The notes: generated by a model from the letters alone, not told the origin. Positions 1-8,870 are shown, counted from the first letter of the stretch. The stretch is 64,000 bases of DNA from Novosphingobium sp. MD-1 (GCF_001014975.1 NZ_BBXA01000032.1:62001-126000); one strand, 5' to 3'. Numbers and translations: made by a program.

Positions 1-423
1 CGCGAACTGCGCGGCCGGGGTGATCAGCCCGTCGCTATGGCCGACCAGCGTGTTGCCGAGCGCCACCCACAGGTCCGCATCGTTGGGATCGGCCTTCACC
101 GCCTTGCCCAGGATTGTCGCCGCCGCCCCGAACTGACCCTGCCGCGAAAGCCCGTCCGCCAGCACCATCCAGTTCTGGCCCTTGCCGAAGGCATCGCCCA
201 TCGCCTGCCGCTGCTTGATCAGCGCCTCGTCGGCCGCCTTCTGGTTCTCGACCGCCGCCTTGGGCGCGCCGGGAACGCCCGGATGGCCCTGCAAGGCATA
301 GCCAGCAATACCGAACAGCAGGGCCGCGCCGGTCAGTTCCCAGCCGGAGCGCGGCATCTTCAGCACGAATGCCAGCACCGCGAAGACCAGAATCGCGATC
401 AGGAGGATCAGCACCCAAGTCAT
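1..423 (-). CDS. ccmI: Cytochrome c maturation protein CcmI (partial, 3' end beyond window)
   Basis: N-terminal 141 codons of a CcmI/CycH-type protein that presents apocytochrome c to the haem ligation complex. Translation from the ATG at 423 begins MTWVLILLIAILVF, a membrane anchor, followed by a second hydrophobic stretch near residues 28-38. A region resembling TPR repeats follows (residues about 60-141, with ADPNDADLWVALGNTL). The start overlaps the ccmH stop (TGA at 420-422), so translation is probably coupled. The gene runs off the left edge. The call rests on position at the end of the ccm operon as much as on sequence. Confidence 0.85.
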   Translation of the reverse strand, partial: MTWVLILLIAILVFAVLAFVLKMPRSGWELTGAALLFGIAGYALQGHPGVPGAPKAAVENQKAADEALIKQRQAMGDAFGKGQNWMVLADGLSRQGQFGAAATILGKAVKADPNDADLWVALGNTLVGHSDGLITPAAQFA

Positions 424-899
424 GCGTTATCCTCCAGCCCTTCGACGTCCGGCTCGTCCACCCCGCCATCGCCATTCCCCCGGCGGAAGCGCTTGCGCAG
501 AAGCAGCGCCGCCAGCACGAGGAACGCGGCTGGCGCGGCGAACAGCGGCCAGGTCATCGGTCGCAGTTGCGGGGTATAGCTCACATAGTCGCCATAGCGT
601 TCGATCAGCCACTGGCGGATTTCCTCCGGGTCTTCCCCCGCCGCGATGCGCGTGCGCACCTGATGGCGCATGTCGCCCGCCATCGGCGCGTCCGAATCCG
701 CGATCGACTGGCTCTGGCACTTGAGACAGCGCAGTGTCTCCATCAGCGCCTGCGCCCTCGCCTCTTGATCGGGGTTCGGAAGCTGCTTGTAGGCATAGGG
801 CGCCGGCGGCAGCGAATCCTGCGCGGCGGCCGGAGAAGCCAGCAGAAGCGAGAAGACCGCGAAAACGACGGCTCCACGCCTCGATGCGGCGCGCGCCAT
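420..899 (-). CDS. ccmH: Cytochrome c maturation protein CcmH
   Basis: Membrane-anchored periplasmic thiol-oxidoreductase that keeps the apocytochrome CXXCH cysteines reduced. 159 residues: a Sec signal (residues 1-26, ending SPAAAQ), the family LRCxxC motif with C58 and C61, a conserved helical domain, then a C-terminal membrane helix followed by an acidic tail. I chose the ATG at 899, which overlaps the ccmG TGA by one base (TGATG). A longer open frame upstream only reads through ccmG out of frame. Part of ccmC-D-E-F-G-H-I. Confidence 0.95.
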   Translation of the reverse strand: MARAASRRGAVVFAVFSLLLASPAAAQDSLPPAPYAYKQLPNPDQEARAQALMETLRCLKCQSQSIADSDAPMAGDMRHQVRTRIAAGEDPEEIRQWLIERYGDYVSYTPQLRPMTWPLFAAPAAFLVLAALLLRKRFRRGNGDGGVDEPDVEGLEDNA

Positions 900-1468
900 C
901 ACGATTCCGCCTCCTTCAGCTTGCGCAGGATCAGCGGCACGTCCTCGGCGCGGATGTCGCCGATATGCTGGTAGCGGATCACGCCCTTGCCATCGATCAC
1001 GAACGTCTCGGGCACGCCCGACGATCCGATCGCGAGCTGGACCTTGCTCAGATCGTCCTTGCCGATCCGGCGGAACGGGTTGCCGTTCGCGGACAGGAAC
1101 TGGGCCACGTCCTCGCGCCGGTCGCGGATCGCGACGCCGTCGATCTCCACGCCCTGCTGCGCCAGCGCGGCGAGCTGCGGCGATTCCACCGCGCAGGGCA
1201 CGCACCAGCTGGCGAACACGTTGAGCAGGCGCGGCTTGCCATCCCGGAAGTTGGCGAGCGCCAGGCCGGGGCGGTCGTCCACCGCCGGGGGCAGATCAAA
1301 GCCGGGCAACGGCTTGCCGATGAAGGCGCTCGCCACCTCGCGATCGGCCGGCCGCACCAGGCCGTAGATCACCAGCACGAAGAACCCGGCGAACAGCGCC
1401 AGCGGCAGCCACAGCGCCAGCCCCGGCTTCTTCGGCGTCGGATCACGCGGATCGTTCTGCTTGCTCAT
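899..1468 (-). CDS. ccmG: Thiol:disulfide interchange protein CcmG/DsbE
   Basis: Membrane-tethered thioredoxin-fold protein that delivers reductant to apocytochrome c in the periplasm. 189 residues: an N-terminal membrane anchor (residues about 17-38), then a thioredoxin domain with the active site WCVPC (C89, C92), an NVFASW strand before it, and the cis-proline region GVPETFVID. The ATG at 1468 overlaps the ccmF stop by four bases (ATGA), and its stop overlaps ccmH. Length and motif are typical of DsbE. Confidence 0.96.
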   Translation of the reverse strand: MSKQNDPRDPTPKKPGLALWLPLALFAGFFVLVIYGLVRPADREVASAFIGKPLPGFDLPPAVDDRPGLALANFRDGKPRLLNVFASWCVPCAVESPQLAALAQQGVEIDGVAIRDRREDVAQFLSANGNPFRRIGKDDLSKVQLAIGSSGVPETFVIDGKGVIRYQHIGDIRAEDVPLILRKLKEAES

Positions 1469-3414
1469 CGTCCCTGCCTCATGCGGCGATACGCGATCTT
1501 GCCTTCGGCCCGCAGCCGCTTCACGTCGGCAGCCACGCGGCCAAGCAGCGCCAATACCCCACCCAGCGCGATCAGCACGCCGCCGTACCAGATCATCGGC
1601 ACGAACGGCTTCCACCAGAAGCGCATCTGCCAGCGGCCGTCCTCGCCCTCTTCGCCCAGCACCGAATAGAGCTGGCCGTTCCAGCGGGTCTTGAGCGCGC
1701 TTTCGGTGCGCGTCCCCGGAGGCGAGGCGAAGACGCGCGCCTGCGGTTCCAGCGTGATCGGCGCACCGCCGGCATAGCGCGCCGACAGCGTGGCCTGCAG
1801 CGCGGTCCAGTTCGGGCCGGCGACCGGGTCGATGCTTTCGAGCTTCACCTGCCACGGCCCCACGTTCTGCGTATCGCCCACGGTCATCGCGGCAAGCTTC
1901 TCGGTGGAGAAAGCGCTATCGCTGGCCATCCCGAACAGGGCGACGGCAATGCCAAGGTGCGCGATCACCATGCCCCACACCGGCAGCGGCGTGCGGCGCA
2001 GGTTGCGCCCCTTCAGCGGCAACAGGCTGGCGAAGAAGAGCCCGCTGGCGATGGCAAGGCCCAGCGCCGGCAGCAGGTGGATACCCGGCGCGACCATTTC
2101 GGCGATCAGGAACACCGCCGCCATAATCAGCGCGGCGATCGCAAAGGGCATGGTGACCCGCCCCGCCTTGTCATTGCGCCAGCGCAGCAGCGGGCCAACC
2201 GCCAGCACCAGCAGCATCGGGATCGCGAAAATCGCGGACACGGGATTGAAATAGGGCGGGCCAACCGAAACCTTGGTGCCAAACGCTTCGGTCAGCAGCG
2301 GATAGAGCGTGCCGACCAGCACGATGCCCAGGATGCCGCACAGCATCACGTTGTTGAACACGAGGCTCGCCTCGCGGCTGACGAAGCTGAACCGCGCGCC
2401 TTCGGTCACCGTCGCCGCGCGTACGCCGAACAGGGTCAGCGCGCCGCCGATGTAGATCGCCAGCAGCGCGAGAATGAAGCTGCCGCGTTCCGGATCGACT
2501 GCAAAGGCATGAACCGAGGTGAGAATGCCCGATCGCACCAGGAAGGTGCCGACCATCGACATCGAGAACGCGATCACGCCCAGCATCACAGTCCAGGCCC
2601 GCAACGCGTTGCGCGAAGCGAGGACCGAGCACGAATGGAGCAGCGCCGTCGCCGCCAGCCAGGGCATCAGCGAGGCGTTTTCCACCGGGTCCCAGAACCA
2701 CCAGCCGCCCCAGCCCAGCGTGTAGTACGCCCAATAGGAGCCGGCGGTGATGCCCAGCGTCAGGAAGATCCACGCGCCCAGCACCCATGGCCGCATCGCG
2801 CGGGCGAAGGCGGGGCCGACATCGCGCGTCACCAGCGCACCGATGGCGAAGCTGAAGGCGATCGAAAGGCCGACATAGCCGACGTAAAGCGTGGGTGGGT
2901 GGAAGGCGAGGCCGATGTCCTGCAGCAGCGGGTTAAGGCCGTTGCCATCGGGCGCGGGTTCGGGCAGCCGCTCGAACGGGTTCGAGGACAGCAGCAGGAA
3001 GGCGTAGAACCCCAGGCTGACGAAGGCCTGCCCTGCCAGCGTCGCCACCAGCGTATCCTCGCGCAGCCGCTTCTCGATCAGCGCCACGAAGCCGCCGGCC
3101 AGGCCCATGATCGTCACCCACAGTAGCATCGAGCCTTCGTGGTTGCCCCAGGTGCCCGCCAGCTTGAAAATGAACGGCTTGGCCGAATGGCTGTTTTCCG
3201 CCACCAGCTTTACCGACAGGTCGGTTTCCAGAAACAGCGTGACGAGCGCCAGGAACGCGAAGGCGACCAGCACGCCCTGCATCACCGCCAGCGGACGAAC
3301 CACGCCGGCCAGATGCTCCCCCTTGGGACGCAGGGCGATGATACCCGCCGCCAATTGCAGCACCGCCAGCGCGGCGGCCATCCACAGGACGGCAAGGCCC
3401 AGTTCGGCTATCAT
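1465..3414 (-). CDS. ccmF: Haem lyase CcmF
   Basis: Large polytopic membrane protein of the haem ligation complex (CcmFHI) that attaches haem to apocytochrome c. 649 residues with many hydrophobic helices. The tryptophan-rich WWD signature that contacts haem is present (GWGGWWFWDPVEN, about residues 230-245). The N-terminal sequence LGLAVLWMAAALAVLQ and the hydrophobic C-terminus are family-like. It sits 13 bases after ccmE and overlaps ccmG by four. No truncation seen. Confidence 0.97.
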   Translation of the reverse strand: MIAELGLAVLWMAAALAVLQLAAGIIALRPKGEHLAGVVRPLAVMQGVLVAFAFLALVTLFLETDLSVKLVAENSHSAKPFIFKLAGTWGNHEGSMLLWVTIMGLAGGFVALIEKRLREDTLVATLAGQAFVSLGFYAFLLLSSNPFERLPEPAPDGNGLNPLLQDIGLAFHPPTLYVGYVGLSIAFSFAIGALVTRDVGPAFARAMRPWVLGAWIFLTLGITAGSYWAYYTLGWGGWWFWDPVENASLMPWLAATALLHSCSVLASRNALRAWTVMLGVIAFSMSMVGTFLVRSGILTSVHAFAVDPERGSFILALLAIYIGGALTLFGVRAATVTEGARFSFVSREASLVFNNVMLCGILGIVLVGTLYPLLTEAFGTKVSVGPPYFNPVSAIFAIPMLLVLAVGPLLRWRNDKAGRVTMPFAIAALIMAAVFLIAEMVAPGIHLLPALGLAIASGLFFASLLPLKGRNLRRTPLPVWGMVIAHLGIAVALFGMASDSAFSTEKLAAMTVGDTQNVGPWQVKLESIDPVAGPNWTALQATLSARYAGGAPITLEPQARVFASPPGTRTESALKTRWNGQLYSVLGEEGEDGRWQMRFWWKPFVPMIWYGGVLIALGGVLALLGRVAADVKRLRAEGKIAYRRMRQGR

Positions 3415-3427
3415 GGGAGTTCCGCCA

Positions 3428-3880
3428 TCATTTCGTTTCGGCCACCACCTGTTTCGCCTGCGCGTCGGTCATGTTCTTCATCTCGCGCGGGACGTATTTC
3501 TCGTCATGCTTGGCAAGCAGGTTGTCGGCCACGAACGTGCCGCCTTCCATCCGCCCTTCGGCGACAACGCCCGATCCCTCGACGAACAGGTCCGGCGTGA
3601 TCCCGGTGAAGCGCACCGGCACGCGCGCCTTGCCATCGCCCACGATGAAATCGATGGTCACGCCATCGGGCCGGGTCTTGATCGATCCCTTCTCCACCAT
3701 GCCGCCCAGGCGCACGGCGCGGCCCTGTTCGGGCGGATGGGCGACCAGATCGCTCGGCACGTAGAAATAGGCGGCCTGATTGCGCAGCGCGTAAGCGGCG
3801 AGCAGGCCCGCGCCCACCAGCGCGACCAGCGCGATGGCCAGCAGGACCAGCCGCTGGTGCTTTGCCTTGATGCCGCTCAC
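3428..3880 (-). CDS. ccmE: Haem chaperone CcmE
   Basis: Periplasmic haem chaperone anchored in the inner membrane. It binds haem covalently through a histidine and hands it to CcmF. 150 residues: an N-terminal membrane helix (about residues 10-30), an OB-fold body, and the haem-binding motif LLAKHDEKY with H125 and Y129. The GTG start at 3880 overlaps the ccmD stop (GTGA). The lysine-rich C-terminal tail is typical. Confidence 0.97.
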   Translation of the reverse strand: MSGIKAKHQRLVLLAIALVALVGAGLLAAYALRNQAAYFYVPSDLVAHPPEQGRAVRLGGMVEKGSIKTRPDGVTIDFIVGDGKARVPVRFTGITPDLFVEGSGVVAEGRMEGGTFVADNLLAKHDEKYVPREMKNMTDAQAKQVVAETK

Positions 3881-4017
3881 TTGCCCCTCGCCCTGTCACG
3901 CCGGCGTTCGGCGCGGACCATGGCCCACAGCGTCCACCCGACCAGCAACAGCGTGCCGATCACCCCGATCGCCAGCGCCGCCGCCACGTAATCCCATTGA
4001 TCCAGTCTCTCGTGCAT
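3877..4017 (-). CDS. ccmD: Haem exporter accessory protein CcmD
   Basis: Tiny one-helix membrane protein (46 residues) that helps release holo-CcmE from the CcmABC complex. The sequence begins MHERLDQWDYVAAALAIG, has one membrane span (about residues 10-33), then a highly basic cytoplasmic tail, exactly the CcmD layout. A longer frame exists, but the ATG at 4017 gives the family size and starts 19 bases after ccmC ends. Its stop overlaps the ccmE start. Confidence 0.93.
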   Translation of the reverse strand: MHERLDQWDYVAAALAIGVIGTLLLVGWTLWAMVRAERRRDRARGK

Positions 4018-4036
4018 CCTGCCCTCCCGCGCCGCG

Positions 4037-4765
4037 TCAGCCCAGCGCCTTGCGGCGCAGGCGCGCCTCGGTCTGGATGTCGGCCAGCAGCGTCCGCATC
4101 CGCGCCAGCACCACGCCGCCGAAGATGCACGAAAAGCCGATGGCCGCAATCAGCAGCGGCCACAGGAACGTGCCGTCGATCGCGGACTTGCCGATGGTGA
4201 TCGACGGCGGCTGGTGCAGGCTGTTCCACCACACCACCGACCGGTTGATGATCGGGATGTTGATCGCGCCGACCAGACCGAAGATCGCGGTCACGCGGCT
4301 CGCGCCCTCACCCGCCTGCGCATCGCGCTGTGCGGCGCCTGCCAGGGCGATATAGCCGAAATAGAGGAACAGCAGGACGAGGAAGCTCGTCAGCCGGCCG
4401 TCCCACACCCACCACGTGCCCCAGGTGGGACGCGCCCAGATCGATCCCGTGGCCAGGCAGATCGCGGTGAACGCCGCGCCTGGCACCGCCGCCGCGCGCG
4501 CGCCGATGGCGGCGAGCGGATGGCGCCAGACCAGCTCGACCAGGCTCGCCACGGCGATCGTGCTCCAGCCCGCCATGCCCAGCCAGGCCGAGGGGACATG
4601 GATGAACAGGATGCGCACGGTATCGCCCATCAGCCGATCGGGCGGCACCACCAGCAGACCCCAGGCCAGCGCGCCGAAGGCAAGCACCAGCCCCAGCCCC
4701 AGCAGCAAAGGCATCAACCAGCGCGCAAGGCGCAGAAAACGGGCGGGATTGGCAAAACCGTGCAT
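4037..4765 (-). CDS. ccmC: Haem exporter protein CcmC
   Basis: Inner-membrane protein that loads haem onto CcmE. 242 residues with about six membrane helices and the tryptophan-rich motif WGTWWVWDGRLTS, flanked by conserved histidines (FIHVPSAW and NSLHQPPS). The ATG at 4765 was chosen: the open frame upstream of it runs into tRNA-His and is not coding. First gene of the visible ccm operon. The ABC partner genes ccmA and ccmB are not here and must lie elsewhere, as is common in alphaproteobacteria. Confidence 0.96.
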   Translation of the reverse strand: MHGFANPARFLRLARWLMPLLLGLGLVLAFGALAWGLLVVPPDRLMGDTVRILFIHVPSAWLGMAGWSTIAVASLVELVWRHPLAAIGARAAAVPGAAFTAICLATGSIWARPTWGTWWVWDGRLTSFLVLLFLYFGYIALAGAAQRDAQAGEGASRVTAIFGLVGAINIPIINRSVVWWNSLHQPPSITIGKSAIDGTFLWPLLIAAIGFSCIFGGVVLARMRTLLADIQTEARLRRKALG

Positions 4766-4900
4766 GGACGCGGGAAACACATATCCTCGTCCGGCGGCGC
4801 GCGCCGCCGGTTCGCGCCACGCTCTGCCACCTGCGCCGTTCCGGGGCAAGCGCTTAGCGTCCCTCGAAAGGCCGGGATGCGCAGAGAATCTGAGGAAAGA

Positions 4901-4978
4901 TGGGGCGATCGAAGGGGTTCGAACCCTCGACCTCCGGTACCACAAACCGGCGCTCTAACCAACTGAGCTACGATCGCC
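4901..4978 (-). tRNA. tRNA-His (GTG anticodon)
   Basis: Cloverleaf on the minus strand. D-arm TAGCTCAGTTGGTTAGAGC, anticodon loop TTGTGGT giving GTG, T-arm GGGTTCGAACCC, and an encoded CCA. The acceptor pairs GCGATCG with CGATCGC. An extra G at position -1 faces discriminator C73, the identity element of histidine tRNA. The bases 4979-5099 up to gspK hold no gene I can support. Confidence 0.97.
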
Positions 4979-5099
4979 ACAAGATCGGCGCACCCATCGT
5001 AACACGATGCAGGGCGCGGGCGAGCCCCTTTGCAGAAAGGAGCGGCCTTGAAAAGCGAAAACTTGCGCGACCGCCACGCGCCGGCGCGATTCCTACACC

Positions 5100-6095
5100 C
5101 TACCGGCTTTCGCGATCACCCCAGCTGCGGAACGCCACGCGCGCGGGCGTCACCCCGGTATCGATCAGCGCTTCCTCCTCCAACCGCACCGAATCGATAG
5201 AGACCACCTGATCCAGCAGGAACCAGCGGCTGCGCACCTGCAACTGATCGAGCGGAAGCGCGCCGGTTGCCCCGGCCGTGCCTCCCAGCCGCGCGGTCGC
5301 TTCCGCCGCGCTGGCATAGCCGGCAGGCGGCCGACCCAGCACAAGCGCACGGGCGCGTTCGGGCGGAATCGTGGCGGGAGAAAGCATGGTCAACAGGCGG
5401 ATCTGGTCCAGCCGCAGCGTGTTGACGTTGACCGGTGAAAGCTCCGCCGCCGGCAGCGCACAGAGCCAGGGCCGTAAACGCTGGTAGAGTACCGGCGTCA
5501 TCCCCCGCACCGCGCGCAGTTCGCTGACATCGCCGATCAGCCGGTTGGGTGGGCGATAGGGCACCGGCCCGGCGCGATAGGCATCGTCCTCCGCCCCGTT
5601 CGGCGCGGGCCGCTCGTCGCTGTCGATCCAGTCCGCCATGGCATCGCTCAGGCGGACCGCCTCGTTCGCCGGCACTGCCAGCCCCGCCATCAGCGCCCGC
5701 AACTGCGTGAGCGCCACGGGCCGCAGCGTGAACGTGCCGTCCACGCCCTGCTGGACCAGCGAATTGACGTTGAAGCAATTGCCCGCGTCGTCGATCCGCA
5801 CGCGCGCCGCCCCGCGCGGCAGCGGCAACGGGAACTCTCGGCCCAGCAGTCCGATGCGGTCGACCGTGCGGCGATCGTCCGCATCGACCAGGGCCTTGAG
5901 CCGGGCCATTGCCACCGTTTCCGCGCTGGTGGCGGCAAGGCGCGCCTGAGTCATCGCCTGCCCGTTGCCGGCCAGCCGCGTCGCCAGGTTGAGCCGGTCG
6001 AGCATGACCGCCGCGATCACCGCCATGACCGCCACCAGCAGCAGCACCGACAGCAGTGCCGCGCCACGTTCGTGGGGAGGACGAGCCCGCCTCAC
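5100..6095 (-). CDS. gspK: Type II secretion minor pseudopilin GspK
   Basis: Large minor pseudopilin that caps the tip of the type II secretion pseudopilus. 331 residues from a GTG start at 6095 that overlaps the gspJ stop (GTGA). The N-terminus has a basic leader, then ERGAALLSVLLLVAVMAVIA, the prepilin hydrophobic helix. Later features typical of GspK are LSDAMADWIDSD and VNVNTL (helix-hairpin-helix-like region). It is the last gene of gspH-I-J-K; gspL and gspM do not follow, because tRNA-His lies next. Confidence 0.88.
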   Translation of the reverse strand: MRRARPPHERGAALLSVLLLVAVMAVIAAVMLDRLNLATRLAGNGQAMTQARLAATSAETVAMARLKALVDADDRRTVDRIGLLGREFPLPLPRGAARVRIDDAGNCFNVNSLVQQGVDGTFTLRPVALTQLRALMAGLAVPANEAVRLSDAMADWIDSDERPAPNGAEDDAYRAGPVPYRPPNRLIGDVSELRAVRGMTPVLYQRLRPWLCALPAAELSPVNVNTLRLDQIRLLTMLSPATIPPERARALVLGRPPAGYASAAEATARLGGTAGATGALPLDQLQVRSRWFLLDQVVSIDSVRLEEEALIDTGVTPARVAFRSWGDRESR

Positions 6096-6712
6096 TGGTA
6101 GTTCACCCCGACCAGCGAGACGATGCGCAACGGCTCGCCCCCCGGCTGTGGTAGCAGCACTTCGATCGCCACCGGCAATTCGCCCATGCGCTGCGGCTCC
6201 CACCGGCGCTGCCATTGCCCGTCACGGCCGCGGAAGCGCAAGGCCGGCGGCCCCGCCAGCGACAGGACGGCGGCGGCCGGCTCGGGCGCGGCGCCATCGG
6301 GGAACGGATAGCCGGCGCGCACCAGCGCCTTGCCGTCCCAGCGGTATTCCACCTTCTGCAGGCTGGGCCGCGCCGCGCCATCCGCGTTGGACCAGCCGCT
6401 GCGGGTGAAGCGCAGCACCATGCCGCCCGCTCCACCAGCTTCCAGCGCGGGATGAACCGCGCCGCTTTCGTCGCGCGCCAGACGCGGCGTGATCTGCGCC
6501 AGATCAGCGGTCCAGACCGACAGGAAGCGCCGGCTGGCGGCGATACGGTCGGTCCCGGCGCGGCTTGCCAGTTCGGCATCGACGCTGAAGCGCAGCAACG
6601 CCAGCGCGCCGCCGGCAATCATCGCGAAGATCAGCAACGCCACCAGCATTTCCACCAGCGTGAAGCCGTTTGCCGAATGCGAAGGTTCGCGATGGCCGTG
6701 CAATGACGTCAT
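6092..6712 (-). CDS. gspJ: Type II secretion minor pseudopilin GspJ
   Basis: Pseudopilin forming the I-J-K tip trimer of the type II secretion system. 206 residues. The prepilin signature GFTLVEMLVALLIFAMIAG follows an 18-residue leader, with the cleavage glycine and glutamate at +5 present. The rest is a beta-rich globular domain. The ATG at 6712 overlaps the gspI stop (ATGA); the longer frame upstream is out of phase with gspI and rejected. Confidence 0.9.
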   Translation of the reverse strand: MTSLHGHREPSHSANGFTLVEMLVALLIFAMIAGGALALLRFSVDAELASRAGTDRIAASRRFLSVWTADLAQITPRLARDESGAVHPALEAGGAGGMVLRFTRSGWSNADGAARPSLQKVEYRWDGKALVRAGYPFPDGAAPEPAAAVLSLAGPPALRFRGRDGQWQRRWEPQRMGELPVAIEVLLPQPGGEPLRIVSLVGVNYQ

Positions 6713-7095
6713 GACGCTGGCAACCGGGCAAAGTCGAGCGTGATCGCCTGGCTGGCGCGGCCCGGCGTTACCTCGCGCACGGTCAGCGTGATGGCCAGCA
6801 CGCCGAAGTCCGCCTGCGGCGCGACGTGCCGCGTCCATGCGAACTGGCGGCCGGCATTGCGGATCGTACCGCTGGCGTCGCCGATCGCGGGGGGAGCGGG
6901 ATCGGTCAGGATTTCCGCCGCCATGTTCTGCGCCACAATCTCGCGCAACAGGCGCTGGTCCAGATCGGCGGTGCGCGCGATGCTGGCGCCCTCCATCCTG
7001 AGCAGGGCCAGCGCCGCCAGCGCGAACACCGCCAGCGCGATCATCAGTTCGAGCAGGGTGAAGCCCGCTTCCGCGCCGTTGCCGTCACGCCGCAT
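6709..7095 (-). CDS. gspI: Type II secretion minor pseudopilin GspI
   Basis: Small minor pseudopilin that nucleates the pseudopilus tip. 128 residues with the prepilin motif GFTLLELMIALAVFALAALA, preceded by a short basic leader. I chose the ATG at 7095, with an AAAGG ribosome site about nine bases upstream. An ATG at 7113 would add six residues. It overlaps the end of gspH by 11 bases and gspJ by four. Confidence 0.9.
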   Translation of the reverse strand: MRRDGNGAEAGFTLLELMIALAVFALAALALLRMEGASIARTADLDQRLLREIVAQNMAAEILTDPAPPAIGDASGTIRNAGRQFAWTRHVAPQADFGVLAITLTVREVTPGRASQAITLDFARLPAS

Positions 7096-7567
7096 CGAGC
7101 GTGACCTTTCCATCGCGCGCGATGCGCAGGATCAGATGCCGGTCCCCGCGTTCCAGCCGGACCGCGCCATCGCCGCTGGCAAGACCCAGCGTATCGAACA
7201 CGATGCGGCCCCGTCCGCCCGGCTGGGCGACCGTGGCCTGCGTGCCCTGCTTCCACGCCGCCAGATCGAACCCCTTGCCGGGAAGCGCCTGCCACGCGCC
7301 ATCAACGCGGCGCTGGAAATAGTAACCGGCCGGCCCCACCACCAGCGCCACCGGCGCGCCGCCAACGATCGCTTCGTCCCGCGCCGCGATGGTGCGCGCG
7401 GCGAAGCGTTCCGCCTCGTTGCGCAGGATGCGCTCGTCGCCGGGCATCGACAGGACCACCACTGCCGCCAGCAGGCCGATCACGAACAGCACAACCAGCA
7501 TCTCGACCAGCGAGAAGCCGTTGGCACGCCCGATGGACGGCGCGGAGCGGGACGACGACGGAGCCAT
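7085..7567 (-). CDS. gspH: Type II secretion pseudopilin GspH
   Basis: GspH-family pseudopilin, 160 residues from the ATG at 7567. A basic leader ends in RANGFSLVEMLVVLFVIGLL, the type IV prepilin cleavage site and transmembrane helix, followed by the family-like stretch RNEAERFAARTIAARDEAIV and a beta-sandwich domain. It opens a compact gspH-I-J-K unit. The 100 bases to the divergent hydroxylase gene must hold its promoter if it is transcribed alone. Confidence 0.88.
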   Translation of the reverse strand: MAPSSSRSAPSIGRANGFSLVEMLVVLFVIGLLAAVVVLSMPGDERILRNEAERFAARTIAARDEAIVGGAPVALVVGPAGYYFQRRVDGAWQALPGKGFDLAAWKQGTQATVAQPGGRGRIVFDTLGLASGDGAVRLERGDRHLILRIARDGKVTLDAA

Positions 7568-7667
7568 GCCGAAGGAATAGCAGGCCGGACGGCCACATCC
7601 TATGGCTGGCGGCACATCGCGCACAGGCGATGTTGGCGTTCGGCCTGGGACCGGCTAGCACACGATC

Positions 7668-8303
7668 ATGGACGCACCCGTCAACGAAGCCTCGCTCGAT
7701 CGGCTGCTCGCAACGCCGGGCCTCGTTCGCGTTCCCACTCCCCGCGCCGACATGGTGATCCTGCGCGATTTCCTGACCGCTGCGGAATGCGGGGCGCTGA
7801 TCGCCCGGATCGAGGCGGACCGCCGGCCCTCGACCATCGCCGACCCCAACGGCGATCACTATTTCCGCACCAGCGAGACCTGCGACCTGCCGATGGCCGC
7901 TCCCGACGTGTTGGCGCTCGACGAACGTTTTTCCGCGCTGTGTGGCATCGACCGGCCGTTCGGCGAACCGATCCAGGGCCAGCGCTATGCCCCGGGACAG
8001 GAATTCAAGGCACACACCGACTATTTCGACGAACACGGCGCCGATTTCGACCGCTATTGCGCCGTTTCCGGGCAGCGCACCTGGACCTTCATGGTCTATC
8101 TCAACGCGGTGGAAGCCGGTGGCGCCACGCGGTTCAAGGTTCTCGACAAGCTGATCCATCCCGAACCGGGCAAGCTGGTGGGCTGGAACAACCGCCGGCG
8201 CGACGGCAGCGTCAACCCCGCTACGATCCATCACGCCATGAAAGTGCGCAAGGGGCTGAAATACGTGGTGACGAAATGGTATCGCGAACGCCCCTGGCAA
8301 TAA
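7668..8303 (+). CDS. 2-oxoglutarate/Fe(II)-dependent prolyl 4-hydroxylase-like protein
   Basis: 211-residue protein of the P4Hc fold. The iron ligands are visible as HTD (H116, D118) and a distal histidine in IHHAMKV (H189), with a following lysine in GLKYVV that would bind 2-oxoglutarate. The strand QRTWTFMVYLN and the GGATRF motif are typical of the bacterial branch. No signal peptide, so probably cytoplasmic. Substrate unknown: related proteins hydroxylate protein prolyl residues or small molecules. Divergent from gspH and convergent with the MarR gene after it. Confidence 0.85.
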   Translation: MDAPVNEASLDRLLATPGLVRVPTPRADMVILRDFLTAAECGALIARIEADRRPSTIADPNGDHYFRTSETCDLPMAAPDVLALDERFSALCGIDRPFGEPIQGQRYAPGQEFKAHTDYFDEHGADFDRYCAVSGQRTWTFMVYLNAVEAGGATRFKVLDKLIHPEPGKLVGWNNRRRDGSVNPATIHHAMKVRKGLKYVVTKWYRERPWQ

Positions 8304-8315
8304 GCTGGCCTTAGC

Positions 8316-8756
8316 TCAGCCCTCGGGTTCGGTACCAGTGCCGCGAATCGTCGGCAGGCATCGCAACAGCGTTTCCACTTCGCCCGCGGCAAGCTGGGTG
8401 ACGAAGCGCGCTTCATGCGCCGCAATGCGCTGACTGGCTTCGTCCGCCATTTTGCGCCCCTGATCGGTCAGGGTGAGCGCGTGCGAGCGGCCGTCCGCCC
8501 GGGTGCGCGCAACAAAGCCCCGGTCCATCAGGCGCGCGATGATCGGCACCATGTTGGCGCGCTTGATGGCCAGCGCATGCCCCACCTCGGTCTGCGAGCA
8601 ATCGGGGTTTTCGCCGATCACCAATAGCGTGGTCACTTCCGCAGGCCGCAGGTCAAGGTCCGCCAACTCGCGCGCGAGGTCGGCCATCATCACCGCGGAA
8701 GCGCGGCGCAACTGATAACCCAGGCGGTTTTCCAGCGCGTTGGTCAGGGTGGTCAT
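8316..8756 (-). CDS. MarR-family transcriptional regulator
   Basis: 146-residue winged-helix repressor. The recognition helix region is SQTEVGHALAIKRANMVPII, followed by the wing (RTRADGRSHALTLTDQGR). The N- and C-terminal helices would form the dimer interface. No sensing cysteine is obvious in the DNA-binding domain. Its target is not clear; the nearest divergent neighbour is rpmE's terminator region, so it may act elsewhere. The stop lies 12 bases from the end of the convergent hydroxylase gene. Confidence 0.85.
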   Translation of the reverse strand: MTTLTNALENRLGYQLRRASAVMMADLARELADLDLRPAEVTTLLVIGENPDCSQTEVGHALAIKRANMVPIIARLMDRGFVARTRADGRSHALTLTDQGRKMADEASQRIAAHEARFVTQLAAGEVETLLRCLPTIRGTGTEPEG

Positions 8757-8844
8757 GGCGATACTCTAGAACGGCTATCGCAGATAGCAATGCCACGCAC
8801 CGATACGGACGGATCGCTGCGAAACGCTTTAACGAAAGGGCGAA

Positions 8845-8870
8845 AACGAAAAGGGCGGCCGAAGCCGCCC
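8845..8870 (-). terminator. Rho-independent terminator of rpmE
   Basis: On the minus strand a 7-bp GC stem (GGGCGGC/GCCGCCC) closed by a TTCG tetraloop is followed by TTTTCGTTTT. It lies 26 bases after the rpmE stop codon. Confidence 0.88.

Noticed and set aside
4901-4978. Integration site at tRNA-His
   Set aside because: No integrase, repeat of the tRNA end or foreign-looking genes nearby.
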